From NCBI GenBank assembly GCA_964523405.1, contig CAZGAQ010000027.1, forward strand, positions 9,795 to 73,794: a stretch of DNA of 64,000 bases. The letters run 5' to 3'. The DNA comes from CAZGAQ01 sp964523405. Lineage in GTDB: Bacteria; Planctomycetota; Phycisphaerae; UBA1845; Fen-1342. This document shows, piece by piece, positions 1 to 9,128 of this stretch (the stretch's first letter is position 1; each line of letters opens with the position of its first letter). The notes beneath the pieces were generated by a model. It was not told the DNA's origin. It ran no database searches and saw nothing but the letters and a program-made list of their open reading frames with translations. Made by a program: the position numbers and the translations under genes.

Positions 1-28
1 GCGGTGGTTTGGCCCCCGCCGGCAGGGG

Positions 29-178
29 TTGCGTTGGGCNNNNNNNNNNGACCAGACCCTCCTTCCCTCGGAGTGTCGCGAGATCCGCCTCGCCTCCCTG
101 GAGGCCGTCCGGGCGGCCATCTGCGCGTTACGTGTCCGCGGCGCCCCCGCGATCGGGGTCTGCGCCGCCTTCGGCGGG
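29..178 (+). pseudogene. mtnA: fragment of S-methyl-5-thioribose-1-phosphate isomerase (MtnA) N-terminus
   Basis: Right of the gap the plus strand encodes DQTLLPSECREIRLASLEAV and then LRVRGAPAIGVCAAFGG. These match the N-terminal part of MtnA (LDQ..LP, then VRGAPAIG.AAA.G), the methionine-salvage isomerase that converts methylthioribose-1-phosphate to methylthioribulose-1-phosphate. The similarity stops after about 43 residues, at a G-rich stretch (179-190), and infA starts about 85 bp later in the same frame. MtnA normally has about 340 residues, so most of the gene is missing. The fragment is either a remnant or a product of the assembly break beside it; the sequence cannot decide. The end point is approximate. 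Confidence 0.6.
40..49. other. assembly gap (10 N)
   Basis: Ten undetermined bases. A run of exactly ten N is a usual scaffold placeholder, so the true gap length is unknown and the sequence to its left may not be contiguous with the rest. Confidence 0.95.
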
Positions 179-262
179 GTGGGGGGGGCGCCGCGGCGCC
201 GCGGCGCTGCAGGGCGTGGCGGCGGGTGCGCTGTGTATGGCCGCAGGCAGTCAGGAGTTGCT

Positions 263-493
263 TTGGCCAAGGAAGATGCAATTGTTCTCGACGCGGTCGT
301 GTTGAAGGCGCTGCCCAACGCGATGTTTCTGGTCGAAGCGGATATCGCCGGCTCCGGCAAGCACGAAGTCCTGGCGCACGTCTCCGGCAAGATGCGCAAG
401 CACTTCATCCGCATTCTGCCGGGCGACCGCGTAACCGTGGAAGTCTCGCCCTACGATCTCAAGCGTGGCCGGATCACGTACCGGCAGCGTTGA
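263..493 (+). CDS. infA: translation initiation factor IF-1
   Basis: This gene encodes a small OB-fold protein that binds the A site of the 30S subunit during initiation. Nearly all of the 76 residues match the family: AKEDAI at the start, LPNAMF, EVLAHVSGKMRK, IRILPGDRVTVE and SPYDLKRGRITYR at the end. Bacterial IF-1 usually has about 72 residues; the few extra ones lie in the loop after LVEAD. I chose the TTG at 263 because AGGAG at 253-257 sits 5 bp upstream and family similarity begins there. The frame is open further upstream into the mtnA fragment, but that part does not resemble IF-1. Confidence 0.92.
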   Translation: MAKEDAIVLDAVVLKALPNAMFLVEADIAGSGKHEVLAHVSGKMRKHFIRILPGDRVTVEVSPYDLKRGRITYRQR

Positions 494-614
494 CCTGGTG
501 TCGGGGGGCCCACCCGATAGCTTCGTTTCGCGTGGACGGTCGGTGCCGTGCTGGTGCAGCCCTGCGCGGCTGGTCGCGTCGTCGATGGGGGTGTGCGGAC
601 GAGAGTGCTGCGCG

Positions 615-2123
615 TCACCCCACCGAGGTGGCGCCGGTGTCGCCGGCCACTGCCACCGGTAACCGTGCCGCGGCCCGGGCGCGGCGCTGCTTGGTCCGGT
701 GGCGCGACGCCTTGGTCCATTTGCGAGCGACGTGCAGGGCATAGTCGTAGAGGAACAGCGGGGCGCGGAGGGCGAAACCGGCCATCTGGCGATAGGTCAC
801 CAGCTCGGTGTCGTTGAGGGTCTGCACGATGCGAGCGAGTTGGCGCGGGCGATACAGGAAGCGATTGCGGATCCGATCGCGGATGCGCAGCAGACGCGGG
901 CGGTCGAAGCCCGGTGAGTAGACGTAGCCGTTGGGGCTGATGCGGTACCCGGGGGCGCCCTCGATCTCGCTTCGCAGGGGCGTGTACTTGTCGACGCGCA
1001 GGCGGTTCAGAGTGAGGGTGTGCAGGCCGAGGTCGCGGGCCAGATCCGCGATGTCCAGCATTTCTGCTTCGGTTTCGCCGAGGCTGCCATAGATGAAGTA
1101 GCCGTGATAGAAGAAGGGGAAGTCCCGGAGCGTGTCGAAGGCGGCGCGCATTTGCGCGACGGTGAAGCCTTTGTGCAGTCGCGCGAGGGTTCGATCGCTG
1201 GCGGACTCCAGCCCGAACAGGAGCAGGCGAAAGCCCGCCCGATAGGCCTTGTCGAGCATGCGTGGGAAGCGGGCGACCTCGATGCGCGCATTGGCCGAGT
1301 AACGCTTCTGGATGCCGCGTTCGAGCAGCAGATCACAGATGCGTTCCACGCGCTCGGGCTGCACGAAGAAGTTGTCGTCGGCGAACAGGATGGTCTGGGC
1401 GGGACTGGCGGCGATCTCATCGACGACCGACTCCGCCGACCGGGCCACGTACTCGCGTTTCTGTCCGAGCGGGTTCACGCTGAAGGTGCAGAAGGTGCAT
1501 TTGTAGGGGCAGCCGCGCGACGACATGATCGTGTCGAATTCCATGGGCAGCAGGCGGACGCCGCGCAGGCTGGGATAGTACCGGCTGCGGCGCAGCGTGC
1601 GGTCCGGCGGCGCGATCTCGGCGATGTCCTGGAGCGGGCGATTGGCATTGTGGACGAGGGCACCGGCGCGGCGGTAGGACAGGCCGAGGATCTGGTCGTA
1701 GGGCCGGCCGGCGGCGAGCTCCTGGATCGTCTGCTCGCCTTCGCCGCGCACGACGGCGGTGATACTCGGGCAGCGGGTCAACAGCTCTTCGACCCGATCG
1801 GTTGCCTCGCGGCCGCCGACGATGATCGGCCGATCGGCCGGCAGTTGCCGGATGTAGTCGCACACCTGATCGAAGCGGGCTTTCCAGTACACGCTGATGC
1901 AGACCAGGTCGACGCCGGCGGTGATGAAGGCCGCCAGCTTCGCGGGGGCATGGAAGTTGCGCTCGTGCCTCAGGTCGATCAGGCTGATGCGTGGCACGTG
2001 CCCCTGCAGGGCGGTGGCGATGTACTCGAGGCCGGTTGGCGGCCACAGGTTGATGCCGGGTTCCTGATCTGTGGGATAGGGATACAGGCAGAGCGCGTGG
2101 CGGTACTGCGGAGCAGATCCCAT
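615..2123 (-). CDS. B12-binding-domain radical SAM protein
   Basis: The 502-residue protein has the layout of cobalamin-binding radical SAM enzymes (BchE/P-methylase class). The N-terminal 150 residues look like a B12-binding Rossmann domain that lacks an obvious DxHxxG motif. The radical SAM core follows, with cluster cysteines C205, C209 and C212 in SSRGCPYKCTFC, then the FADDNFF and GLES segments. The C-terminus is basic. Members methylate or rearrange unactivated carbons in lipids, hopanoids or pigments, but the substrate cannot be read from this sequence. The gene stands alone between infA (opposite strand) and rseP; a 247-bp gap separates it from rseP and I see nothing specific in that gap. 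Start ATG at 2123 with AAGG about 9 bp upstream. Confidence 0.85.
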   Translation of the reverse strand: MGSAPQYRHALCLYPYPTDQEPGINLWPPTGLEYIATALQGHVPRISLIDLRHERNFHAPAKLAAFITAGVDLVCISVYWKARFDQVCDYIRQLPADRPIIVGGREATDRVEELLTRCPSITAVVRGEGEQTIQELAAGRPYDQILGLSYRRAGALVHNANRPLQDIAEIAPPDRTLRRSRYYPSLRGVRLLPMEFDTIMSSRGCPYKCTFCTFSVNPLGQKREYVARSAESVVDEIAASPAQTILFADDNFFVQPERVERICDLLLERGIQKRYSANARIEVARFPRMLDKAYRAGFRLLLFGLESASDRTLARLHKGFTVAQMRAAFDTLRDFPFFYHGYFIYGSLGETEAEMLDIADLARDLGLHTLTLNRLRVDKYTPLRSEIEGAPGYRISPNGYVYSPGFDRPRLLRIRDRIRNRFLYRPRQLARIVQTLNDTELVTYRQMAGFALRAPLFLYDYALHVARKWTKASRHRTKQRRARAAARLPVAVAGDTGATSVG

Positions 2124-2370
2124 TCTGAGGCCTTCAGTTGATGTCTCGAGACGACCGCTTTCGCGGGTACACGCCCTGGCTCAGGCGAAGATTGTACCGG
2201 AATGTCCCGGATGATGTGGCCTGGTTTCGGAGGCGCGGCGAAGTTCCTCGGGCGCGCTCTCGGGTGGTGGGGTCGAATGAGGGTGGCGCGCTCCGATGGC
2301 GGCAGTGGGCGACGCGCGGCTTATCGGGGCGGGAATCGCGCCGGCCCGACGGCCGGCGGCGCATCCGGGG

Positions 2371-4620
2371 CTACAGGCTCCCCCCCAGCCACTTGCTGAT
2401 GTCCTGGAAGGTCACGAAGAGGAAGCAAATCACGATTAGGGCCAGGCCGGCCAGGGTGGTGGCGACCTGCACCTTGATGCTGAGCGGCTTGCCGCGGATT
2501 TTTTCGAGCAGCAGAAAGACCATCATGCCGCCGTCGACGACGGGCAGGGGCAGGAAATTGATGACGGCGAGGTTGATGGAGATGAAGCCGAGGATGAAGA
2601 GCAGCTCGCCGAGGCCGGCTTCGGCCTGACGGTAGGCGAAGCGGAGAATGCCGATGGGGCCGGCGACGTGCTGGACGCCCACATTGCGTGTCAACATCCG
2701 TTCCGCGGTGCGGTAGACCTTCCACAGCTCGATCCGCGTCTGCGTGAGACCCATGGCCAGGGCCGTGAGCGGATTGCCCTCGGCGGAGACCCGGTCCACT
2801 TCGGGGGCCAAGTCCAGGGTATAGGCGTAGCGGACGCGCATCTGCCAGGGGTCGGTGTTGTCGCTGCGTACCGCGAACGTGGTCGTCTGCTTCTCCGGGG
2901 ATGCCAGGTCCGTGGAATACTCGACGGTCACGCGCTGGCCGATGTGCTGCTCGAAGAGCAAACGGGCGGCCAGGGGTGAGGGCAGGCTGACGGACGGTCC
3001 ACCCGGGACGGTGGCGCGCTCCTCGCCCGCGATCCGAATCAGGCGCGCCGTGGGAGGCAGGTTGAGCTCGTTGACGATGCTGCTGGGGACCGCCATCCGC
3101 GCGGTGTATTCCTCGGTTCCGGAGCGATAGCGGAGCGTGACCGTCCGGCCCGCGGCGGCGCGCAGCGCCTCGGCGAGTCCGGGCCACGTATGCACGGGCT
3201 GGGTGTCGACGGTGAGGATCTCCGCCCCGCGCGGCATCTGCAGCGTCGCGGCGGGCGAATCCTCGGCCACATCCGCGACGACGATCCGTTGCGACTCGGC
3301 CGCGAAGGCGATGCCCACCTTCGGATCGCTGGTGCCGAAAAGCTGGAACGGGCGGCGGGGGGTGACTTGCAGCGGCTGGCGCTGGCCGGCGCGCTCGACG
3401 ACGACTGCGATGGCCTGGTCCGCACTGGCTCTCACGGAAGCGAGGATGTCGCCGTACAGCGGATTGGCGACGGTGCCCCACTGCACGATGACGTCTTCGG
3501 GTTCGAAGCCGGCCGCGAGGCCAGGGGAGTTGGGGAGCGCCTTCTCCACGATGCGACGCTGTCGCAGGCCCAGCAGGTCGGCCTCATCCAGACGCGCGGC
3601 GTCCGTTTGGGCCGGTCCGGCCGGTTCCAGCGTTAGCAGCGGTTGCTGCGCATAGTCGAGGGTCTGCACGGAGCCGTGGCCGTTGGGATCGGGGCGCTCC
3701 ACGGTCAGCGTCACGGGGCGGCCGTGCGAGTTCTCGAAGGCGCCCAGAATCTGCAGGACGTTCTTCATGGGGGCGCCGTCGACCGCGACGATGCGATCGC
3801 CGGGCTGGGGACCGCCGGGCGTGCTGGCGCGGTCGGCGATCTCGGCGCGGAACATGGGCTGGATGCCCAGGGGTTCGCGCTCGCCGTTCTTGCGGCCATT
3901 CTGCAGCGTGAGGGTCAGGGGTTGGCCGGCGCGCTCCACCCGGAACTGCTGCTGCTCGCCGCCCAGGACCCAATTCATGACGAGGTCGTCGAAGGACTGG
4001 ACACTGCTGTCGTCGATCGCGACCACGCGATCTCCAGGCAGCAGGCCGGCCGTGGCCGCCGGGCTGTCGGGGGAGACGGCGCCGATGCGGGCCGTCTGCA
4101 TCTGCCGCCCGAAGCCCAGGAAGATCAGCGCGAAGAGCAGAATTGCGAACAGTGCGTTGAAGAGCACGCCCGCGGAGACGACGACCATGCGGCGACCGAC
4201 GGACTTATTGGGGAAGGAGCGCGGGTCATCGCCGGTCTTCACCTCCCCGGTCTCCTCGTTGATGATGATGTCGTCCTGCCCGAGCATCTTCACGTAGCCG
4301 CCGAAGGGGAGGGCGTTGAAGCAGTAATCGGTTTCGCCGTAGCCCTTGGCGGCCAGTTCCTCTGGCGAGTACGTCGGGCGGGGGCCGAACGTCACGCCCT
4401 CGCCGCGGCGATAGCCGACGAGGCGGTAGAAGAAACCGATGGCGAAGCGGTCCACGCGCACGCCCATCCACTTGGCGGCCAGGAAGTGGCCGAGTTCGTG
4501 GACGAAGATGATGATGGAAAAGCCCACGACGATCTGCACGATCAGCCAGCCGGTCTTCAGCCAGTCGGGTAGCGCGCTTTGGGCCAGGATTCCAGTCAGT
4601 CCACTCAACTCTGCAAGCAT
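2371..4620 (-). CDS. rseP: RseP-type site-2 protease with four PDZ-like domains
   Basis: This is an intramembrane zinc metalloprotease of the S2P family, which cleaves membrane-bound anti-sigma factors and signal-peptide remnants. Zinc-binding HELGH is at residues 41-45 in the first membrane helix, and the second catalytic motif NFLPLPVVDGG is at 688-698. Between them I can see four PDZ-like repeats, near residues 175-240, 255-310, 355-420 and 435-510, each with a GD.I..V or related core. E. coli RseP has about 450 residues and two PDZ domains, so 749 residues is long. The start ATG lies inside the end of dxr (16-bp overlap), so the two are probably cotranscribed, a pairing common in bacteria. 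Confidence 0.95.
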   Translation of the reverse strand: MLAELSGLTGILAQSALPDWLKTGWLIVQIVVGFSIIIFVHELGHFLAAKWMGVRVDRFAIGFFYRLVGYRRGEGVTFGPRPTYSPEELAAKGYGETDYCFNALPFGGYVKMLGQDDIIINEETGEVKTGDDPRSFPNKSVGRRMVVVSAGVLFNALFAILLFALIFLGFGRQMQTARIGAVSPDSPAATAGLLPGDRVVAIDDSSVQSFDDLVMNWVLGGEQQQFRVERAGQPLTLTLQNGRKNGEREPLGIQPMFRAEIADRASTPGGPQPGDRIVAVDGAPMKNVLQILGAFENSHGRPVTLTVERPDPNGHGSVQTLDYAQQPLLTLEPAGPAQTDAARLDEADLLGLRQRRIVEKALPNSPGLAAGFEPEDVIVQWGTVANPLYGDILASVRASADQAIAVVVERAGQRQPLQVTPRRPFQLFGTSDPKVGIAFAAESQRIVVADVAEDSPAATLQMPRGAEILTVDTQPVHTWPGLAEALRAAAGRTVTLRYRSGTEEYTARMAVPSSIVNELNLPPTARLIRIAGEERATVPGGPSVSLPSPLAARLLFEQHIGQRVTVEYSTDLASPEKQTTTFAVRSDNTDPWQMRVRYAYTLDLAPEVDRVSAEGNPLTALAMGLTQTRIELWKVYRTAERMLTRNVGVQHVAGPIGILRFAYRQAEAGLGELLFILGFISINLAVINFLPLPVVDGGMMVFLLLEKIRGKPLSIKVQVATTLAGLALIVICFLFVTFQDISKWLGGSL

Positions 4621-5756
4621 CGGTTAACCTCTGCGCGCGCCCACGCGTCGTCGGCCAGCAGGTCCGCCAGGGTCGGCGCCGCGCGGTGCGTGCGCCGCGC
4701 GCAGACCTGCTCGGTCACGGTCACAATCCGCCCGCACGGAATCCGGCCGGCGCGAAAATGCTCGACGGCGGCCTCGTTGGCCGCATTCAGCACGGCGCCA
4801 GCGTTACCGCCCTGCCGGGCGGCCGCATAGCCTAATCGTAGCGCGCCGAAGCGCGTAAAGTCGGGGGGCTCGAAGTGCAGGGCGCGGGCCCGGCTCCAGT
4901 CGAGCGTCTCGGCGATCCCAGGGACGCGCCGCGGGTACGTCAGCGCATACTGAATCGGCGTCTTCATGTCCGGTGTGCCGAGCTGCGCGATCAGCGAGCC
5001 GTCGCGGAACTCGACCATCGAGTGCACGATCGATTCCGGGTGGATCAGGACATCGATCTGGTCGGCGGGGAGTCCGAACAGCCAGTGGGCCTCGATGATT
5101 TCCAGGGCCTTGTTCATCATCGTGGCGCTGTCGATGGTGATCTTGGGGCCCATCGACCAGGTCGGGTGCTGCAAGGCGTCGGCGAGCGTGGCCTGGTCCA
5201 TGCGCTCCTTCGTCCAGGCGCGGAACGGGCCGCCGGACGCCGTCAGGTGGATGCGCCGCACGTCCTCGCGCCGCCCGGCCTGCAGGGCCTGGAAGACGGC
5301 TGAATGCTCACTGTCCACCGGGATGAGCGCGCCGCCCCGCTCGGCGGCCAGCGGCATGAGCAGCGCGCCGGCGACGACCAGCGATTCCTTGTTCGCCAGA
5401 CCGACGTCGATCCCGCGCGCCACAGCCGCGAGGGTGGCCGGCAGGCCGGCGGCGCCCACGATGGCGGCCAGCACGAAATTCGCGTCCGTCTGCTCGACCA
5501 GCTCAACGAGTCCGGCCGCACCTGTCAGCACCCGCGTGCCCGGGGGGCAGGCCCGCCGCAAGTCGGCGACACAGGCGTCGTCGGCGATGGCGATGGCGGG
5601 GACACGGAAGCGCACGGCCTGCTCGGCGAGCTGCGACCACTGGCGGTGGGCGGCCAGGCCGACGACCGTGATTTCGTCGGGCAGGGCGGCGGCGACATCC
5701 AGGGCGGAGCAGCCGATGGAGCCCGTTGAACCGAGCACGATTACGCGTTTGTGCAT
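4605..5756 (-). CDS. dxr: 1-deoxy-D-xylulose 5-phosphate reductoisomerase
   Basis: This cytoplasmic enzyme converts DXP to 2-C-methyl-D-erythritol 4-phosphate, using NADPH, in the non-mevalonate isoprenoid pathway. Family hallmarks are all present: the nucleotide-binding GSTGSIG at residues 9-15, LANKESLV, the metal- and substrate-binding PVDSEHSA, LTASGGPFR, KITIDSATMMNKALE and HPESIVHSMVE. The length of 383 residues is normal. I chose the ATG at 5756 because MHKRVIVLGSTGSIG matches the family start; an in-frame extension upstream does not. The stop overlaps the rseP start by 16 bp. Confidence 0.97.
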   Translation of the reverse strand: MHKRVIVLGSTGSIGCSALDVAAALPDEITVVGLAAHRQWSQLAEQAVRFRVPAIAIADDACVADLRRACPPGTRVLTGAAGLVELVEQTDANFVLAAIVGAAGLPATLAAVARGIDVGLANKESLVVAGALLMPLAAERGGALIPVDSEHSAVFQALQAGRREDVRRIHLTASGGPFRAWTKERMDQATLADALQHPTWSMGPKITIDSATMMNKALEIIEAHWLFGLPADQIDVLIHPESIVHSMVEFRDGSLIAQLGTPDMKTPIQYALTYPRRVPGIAETLDWSRARALHFEPPDFTRFGALRLGYAAARQGGNAGAVLNAANEAAVEHFRAGRIPCGRIVTVTEQVCARRTHRAAPTLADLLADDAWARAEVNRCLQS

Positions 5757-5874
5757 GGGGCCGTAGTATAAAGCGGCGCGAGCCGGGGGCGAATGGGGGC
5801 CGTCCACCGACCGCGGGGATACACAGAAAACGACGGGGCGGCGGCGTGCGGCGGAGGTCCGCGATCGGTATAGC

Positions 5875-7926
5875 TCAATGGGGCGCGACGCGGGCGGCGG
5901 TCGCGGCGAAGTGGCCGTTCCCGGCGGGGGGCGCCGCGGTGAGGTCCGGGGGTTCCAAGTAGAATTCGGGCACGATCTCCTTCAGGCGGGCGCGCGCGGT
6001 TTCGCGGTTCAGCCCGTCGGCGTCGGCGACGAGGCGGTCGATCTGCGTCAGAAGGGTTTCCCAGTCGCTGGCGATGTTGCGCCAGATGCCGACCTTGGGG
6101 TGGGCCGTGCGCGAGACGCCCTCGCCGTCGATCGCGAGTTCCTCGTAAAGCTTCTCGCCGGGGCGCACGCCGCAGAACTCGATCTTGATATCGGCATCGG
6201 GGCGGAATCCGGAGAGCGTGATCATCTCGCGGGCGAGGTCGACGATCTTGACCGGCTCGCCCATGTCCAGCACGAAGATTTCGCCGCCCTTGCCCATCGA
6301 TGCGGCCTGCAGGACGAGCTGCGAAGCCTCGGGGATGGTCATGAAGTAGCGGACCATCTCCGGATGCGTCACCGTCACGGGGCCGCCGCGGGCGATCTGC
6401 TCCTTGAAGATCGGGATGACGCTGCCGCTGCTGCCGAGCACATTGCCGAAGCGGACGGTGACGAACTGCGTCTTGCTACGGGCGCTGAGGCCCTGAATGT
6501 ACATTTCGGCGACGCGCTTCGAGCAGCCCATGACGCTTGTCGGGTTGACGGCCTTGTCGGTCGAGATCATGACGAACTTCTCGACGCCGGCCTGTGAAGC
6601 GGCGTCGGCGACGATGCGCGTCCCGCGGACATTGTTCTTGACCGCTTCGCCGGGGTTCAGCTCCATCATGGGCACGTGCTTGTGGGCCGCGGCGTGGAAG
6701 ACGGCGCTGGGGTGGTCGGTCTGGAAGATGCACGCCATGCGGCGCGCGTCGGCGATGTCGGCGACATACGGCACGACGTCGATTTTCGGGAACTGGGCCT
6801 TCAGTTCGCGGTCGATGATGAACAGGCTGGGCTCCGCCTGCTCGACCAGGATCAAGCGGCGCGGTTCGAAACGGGCGATCTGGCGGCACATTTCCGCACC
6901 GATCGAGCCGCCGGCGCCGGTGACCATGACGACGCGGTTGCGCAGGAACTTGCCGATTTCCTCACTGTCGAGCTGGACGGGGGCGCGGCCGAGGAGGTCA
7001 TGGATGTCGACGTCGCGGATTTCCTTGACGGAGGCGCGGCCCTCGATCAGGTCGGCCAGGGCGGGGAGAGTCTTGAAGCGGAGATTGGTGCCCTGGCAGA
7101 GCTCGACGACGTTGCGCAGGCGCTGGCGCTTGGCGGACGGAATCGCGATCAGGATTTCGTCGACCGCGTACTCCGTGCAGATGGCCTTCACATCGCGAAT
7201 CGGCCCGAGCACCTCGAAGCCGTGAATCTGGGTGCGCAGCTTGGTCGGGTCGTCATCGAGGAAACCCACGACGCGGTAGCGCTGCACCGGCATCCGCATG
7301 ATCTCGCGAACGGCGTTCTCGCCGGCGTTGCCGGCGCCGATGATCAGCAGCTTCGGCGTCACGCCCTCGGCGCTGGGGCGGACCTCCTCGTGATACAGAC
7401 GCACGGCCAGGCGGGCACCGCACACGAGGGCGATCGTGCCGGCGAAGTCGAGGACGAAGACGGAGTCGGGGAACTTGTCGTCAAAAACGCGAATATCGAG
7501 CCCGAACCAGTGGGCGTTCTGGAGCAGGTAATACAGCACGAAGGCTGCGAGAAAAGCGACCCAGGCCCCGCGCGTCACGCCGAACACGTCGCGCAGGCTA
7601 ACGTACTGCCAGGAGCAGCGGTGCAGCCCCATCAACACAAAGACGGTCAGCTTGATGGCTACGACGGGCAGCAACAGGGGCAGGCAGAACTCCGTGAACC
7701 AGTCGAGCCGGCCCGCGGCGGGCGGTGGAACGGTGACGAACAGGGACTTGATCCAGAGGATGGGCGCCCCCAGCAGCGCCGAACCCTGAAAGTTGTAGGC
7801 CAGTCCGAAGGCCAGCAGCCAGGCCAGGGCGAACAGCGGTACGTGCAGCGCGGCACCGAGTCCCACGCGGTGGCGGTAGAGCCACTCGCGCCAGGTGGCC
7901 CCGGAGGTTGGCTCACTATCAGGCAT
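5875..7926 (-). CDS. membrane-bound nucleoside-diphosphate-sugar dehydratase (CapD/WbpM/FlaA1 type)
   Basis: The 683-residue protein has the two-part layout of large UDP-GlcNAc 4,6-dehydratases for surface polysaccharide. Four membrane helices lie in residues 25-180, then a CoA-binding-like Rossmann domain (GAGNAGENA, 197-205) and a short-chain dehydrogenase domain (TGAGGSIG, 336-343). The usual catalytic YxxxK is MxxxK here (M466, K470), as in WbpM-type enzymes, where methionine replaces tyrosine. RFGNVLGS and RPGEKLYEEL are typical too. The product would be an activated 4-keto-6-deoxy sugar for capsule, O-antigen or glycoprotein. No glycosyltransferases lie beside it. ATG start at 7926. Confidence 0.9.
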   Translation of the reverse strand: MPDSEPTSGATWREWLYRHRVGLGAALHVPLFALAWLLAFGLAYNFQGSALLGAPILWIKSLFVTVPPPAAGRLDWFTEFCLPLLLPVVAIKLTVFVLMGLHRCSWQYVSLRDVFGVTRGAWVAFLAAFVLYYLLQNAHWFGLDIRVFDDKFPDSVFVLDFAGTIALVCGARLAVRLYHEEVRPSAEGVTPKLLIIGAGNAGENAVREIMRMPVQRYRVVGFLDDDPTKLRTQIHGFEVLGPIRDVKAICTEYAVDEILIAIPSAKRQRLRNVVELCQGTNLRFKTLPALADLIEGRASVKEIRDVDIHDLLGRAPVQLDSEEIGKFLRNRVVMVTGAGGSIGAEMCRQIARFEPRRLILVEQAEPSLFIIDRELKAQFPKIDVVPYVADIADARRMACIFQTDHPSAVFHAAAHKHVPMMELNPGEAVKNNVRGTRIVADAASQAGVEKFVMISTDKAVNPTSVMGCSKRVAEMYIQGLSARSKTQFVTVRFGNVLGSSGSVIPIFKEQIARGGPVTVTHPEMVRYFMTIPEASQLVLQAASMGKGGEIFVLDMGEPVKIVDLAREMITLSGFRPDADIKIEFCGVRPGEKLYEELAIDGEGVSRTAHPKVGIWRNIASDWETLLTQIDRLVADADGLNRETARARLKEIVPEFYLEPPDLTAAPPAGNGHFAATAARVAPH

Positions 7927-7997
7927 GCGGACTGCTCACTCCTCTCGCACGTGATCGAATGCGTGCGATCGTCGCCGCGGATCCGGCGGGGGCCGGG

Positions 7998-9128
7998 CTA
8001 CAGCCCCTGTAGCGCGATCGCCATGTTGGTCTCGACCGCCGTCGTGATGTCGGACGCCTGCGTGTCCCGCAGCAGCGTGAGGGCTGTTAGCGCCGTGCTC
8101 CGCACGCGCGGCAGGTCGCCTAGGCGCCAGGCGCAGTAGGCTTGCAGTAACTGTGCTTCCACCGATTTCGGGTTCATGTCGCCGTGGTGCGTGTAGCGGC
8201 GCATCTGCGCCACGAGCCACTCGGAACGCTTCTGCCCGCCTTCGGAGTCACCGAAGCAGGTGTCGAGGGCCTCGGGCACATTGCGAAATACCTCGGGGTT
8301 CCGCCGGAACGCGTCCGTCAGGTAGACAATCGCCAGACTCGGCCGGTCCTGTTCGAGGGCCGCATGCAGCAGGAGGATTGAAGGTAGATCGGCCGTGCTG
8401 TCCAGGTCGCGGGCCTGGCGGAGTTTGCGAACCGCCTGATCGAGCAGATCGGCGCAGTCCGTGCAGGTTGGATAGCGACGGGTGGCGGGGTCGGGTCGCT
8501 CGACCGTTCCCCGGCGGAACAGCGCGACACCCTCGGCGGCGATCCGCCGCACACGTGCGTCGGTCGATTCATTCAGCGCGCCGTAGTAGCTGGTCAGCGT
8601 GGCCGTGCTGGTGGGCGGAGTTGTCGAACGCAGTCCGAAGTAGGCCTGGAACTGCGTGGTTTGCGGGCGTGGCGTGTACGCGCTGGCGCTGATGGCCGGC
8701 AGTTCGCCCTCGTTGCGCCCCGGCAACGGCAGGCGAAAATCCATCGCGCCCGAGAGACCCGTGATTTCTGCCACCGATTCGCGCCGGGTCAGCATCAGCG
8801 ACAGCGGGTTCCCGCGCGGCGGCGCCAGCGTCTCGAAAACGCCCAGTTGCGAGGACGGCACGACTCGGCCGCGTGGGCTCCGACTCGTTGCCCGGAAGTA
8901 GGACATGCGGTCCTGCTGCAAGAGTCCGACGTCGCGCTTGGGGGCGCGCAGGAGGTCTACCTCGCCGGCGCGCGTGTAGCGGCCACCGATCAAATTGGAC
9001 GCGCCGCTCGTCGAAGGGCGACTGATCAGGTCCTCAAACGAGTGAACGGTCCCGCCGACCTGACCGGCGGCCAGTGGGCAAATCACAGCCAGCACGCCAG
9101 CAGCGGCGAATCGCGCCAGACGTATCAT
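7998..9128 (-). CDS. secreted protein of unknown function
   Basis: I do not recognise this family. The 376-residue product starts with a Sec signal peptide (basic MIRLARF, then a hydrophobic run to PLAAGQ near residue 22). The mature part is low in recognisable motifs until the C-terminal half, where alternating helical segments (residues about 220-370) resemble degenerate TPR-like repeats. A CTDC pair lies in the middle. I chose the ATG at 9128, not an upstream in-frame codon, because AAGGAG lies just upstream and the signal peptide begins there. It is the last gene of the minus-strand block, 71 bp upstream of the dehydratase gene. Confidence 0.65.
   Translation of the reverse strand: MIRLARFAAAGVLAVICPLAAGQVGGTVHSFEDLISRPSTSGASNLIGGRYTRAGEVDLLRAPKRDVGLLQQDRMSYFRATSRSPRGRVVPSSQLGVFETLAPPRGNPLSLMLTRRESVAEITGLSGAMDFRLPLPGRNEGELPAISASAYTPRPQTTQFQAYFGLRSTTPPTSTATLTSYYGALNESTDARVRRIAAEGVALFRRGTVERPDPATRRYPTCTDCADLLDQAVRKLRQARDLDSTADLPSILLLHAALEQDRPSLAIVYLTDAFRRNPEVFRNVPEALDTCFGDSEGGQKRSEWLVAQMRRYTHHGDMNPKSVEAQLLQAYCAWRLGDLPRVRSTALTALTLLRDTQASDITTAVETNMAIALQGL

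Noticed and set aside
1020..2141. Long open frame antisense to the B12 radical SAM gene
   Set aside because: It has no family similarity and its length follows from the high GC content opposite a real gene. The same applies to the long frames opposite lepB, ilvB, leuA, rseP and lptD.
5865..5885. tRNA-like string GGTATAGCTCAATGGGG at the 3' end of the CapD-type gene
   Set aside because: It resembles the 5' part of a tRNA, but no acceptor partner, anticodon arm or T-arm follows, and the stop codon of the gene lies inside it.
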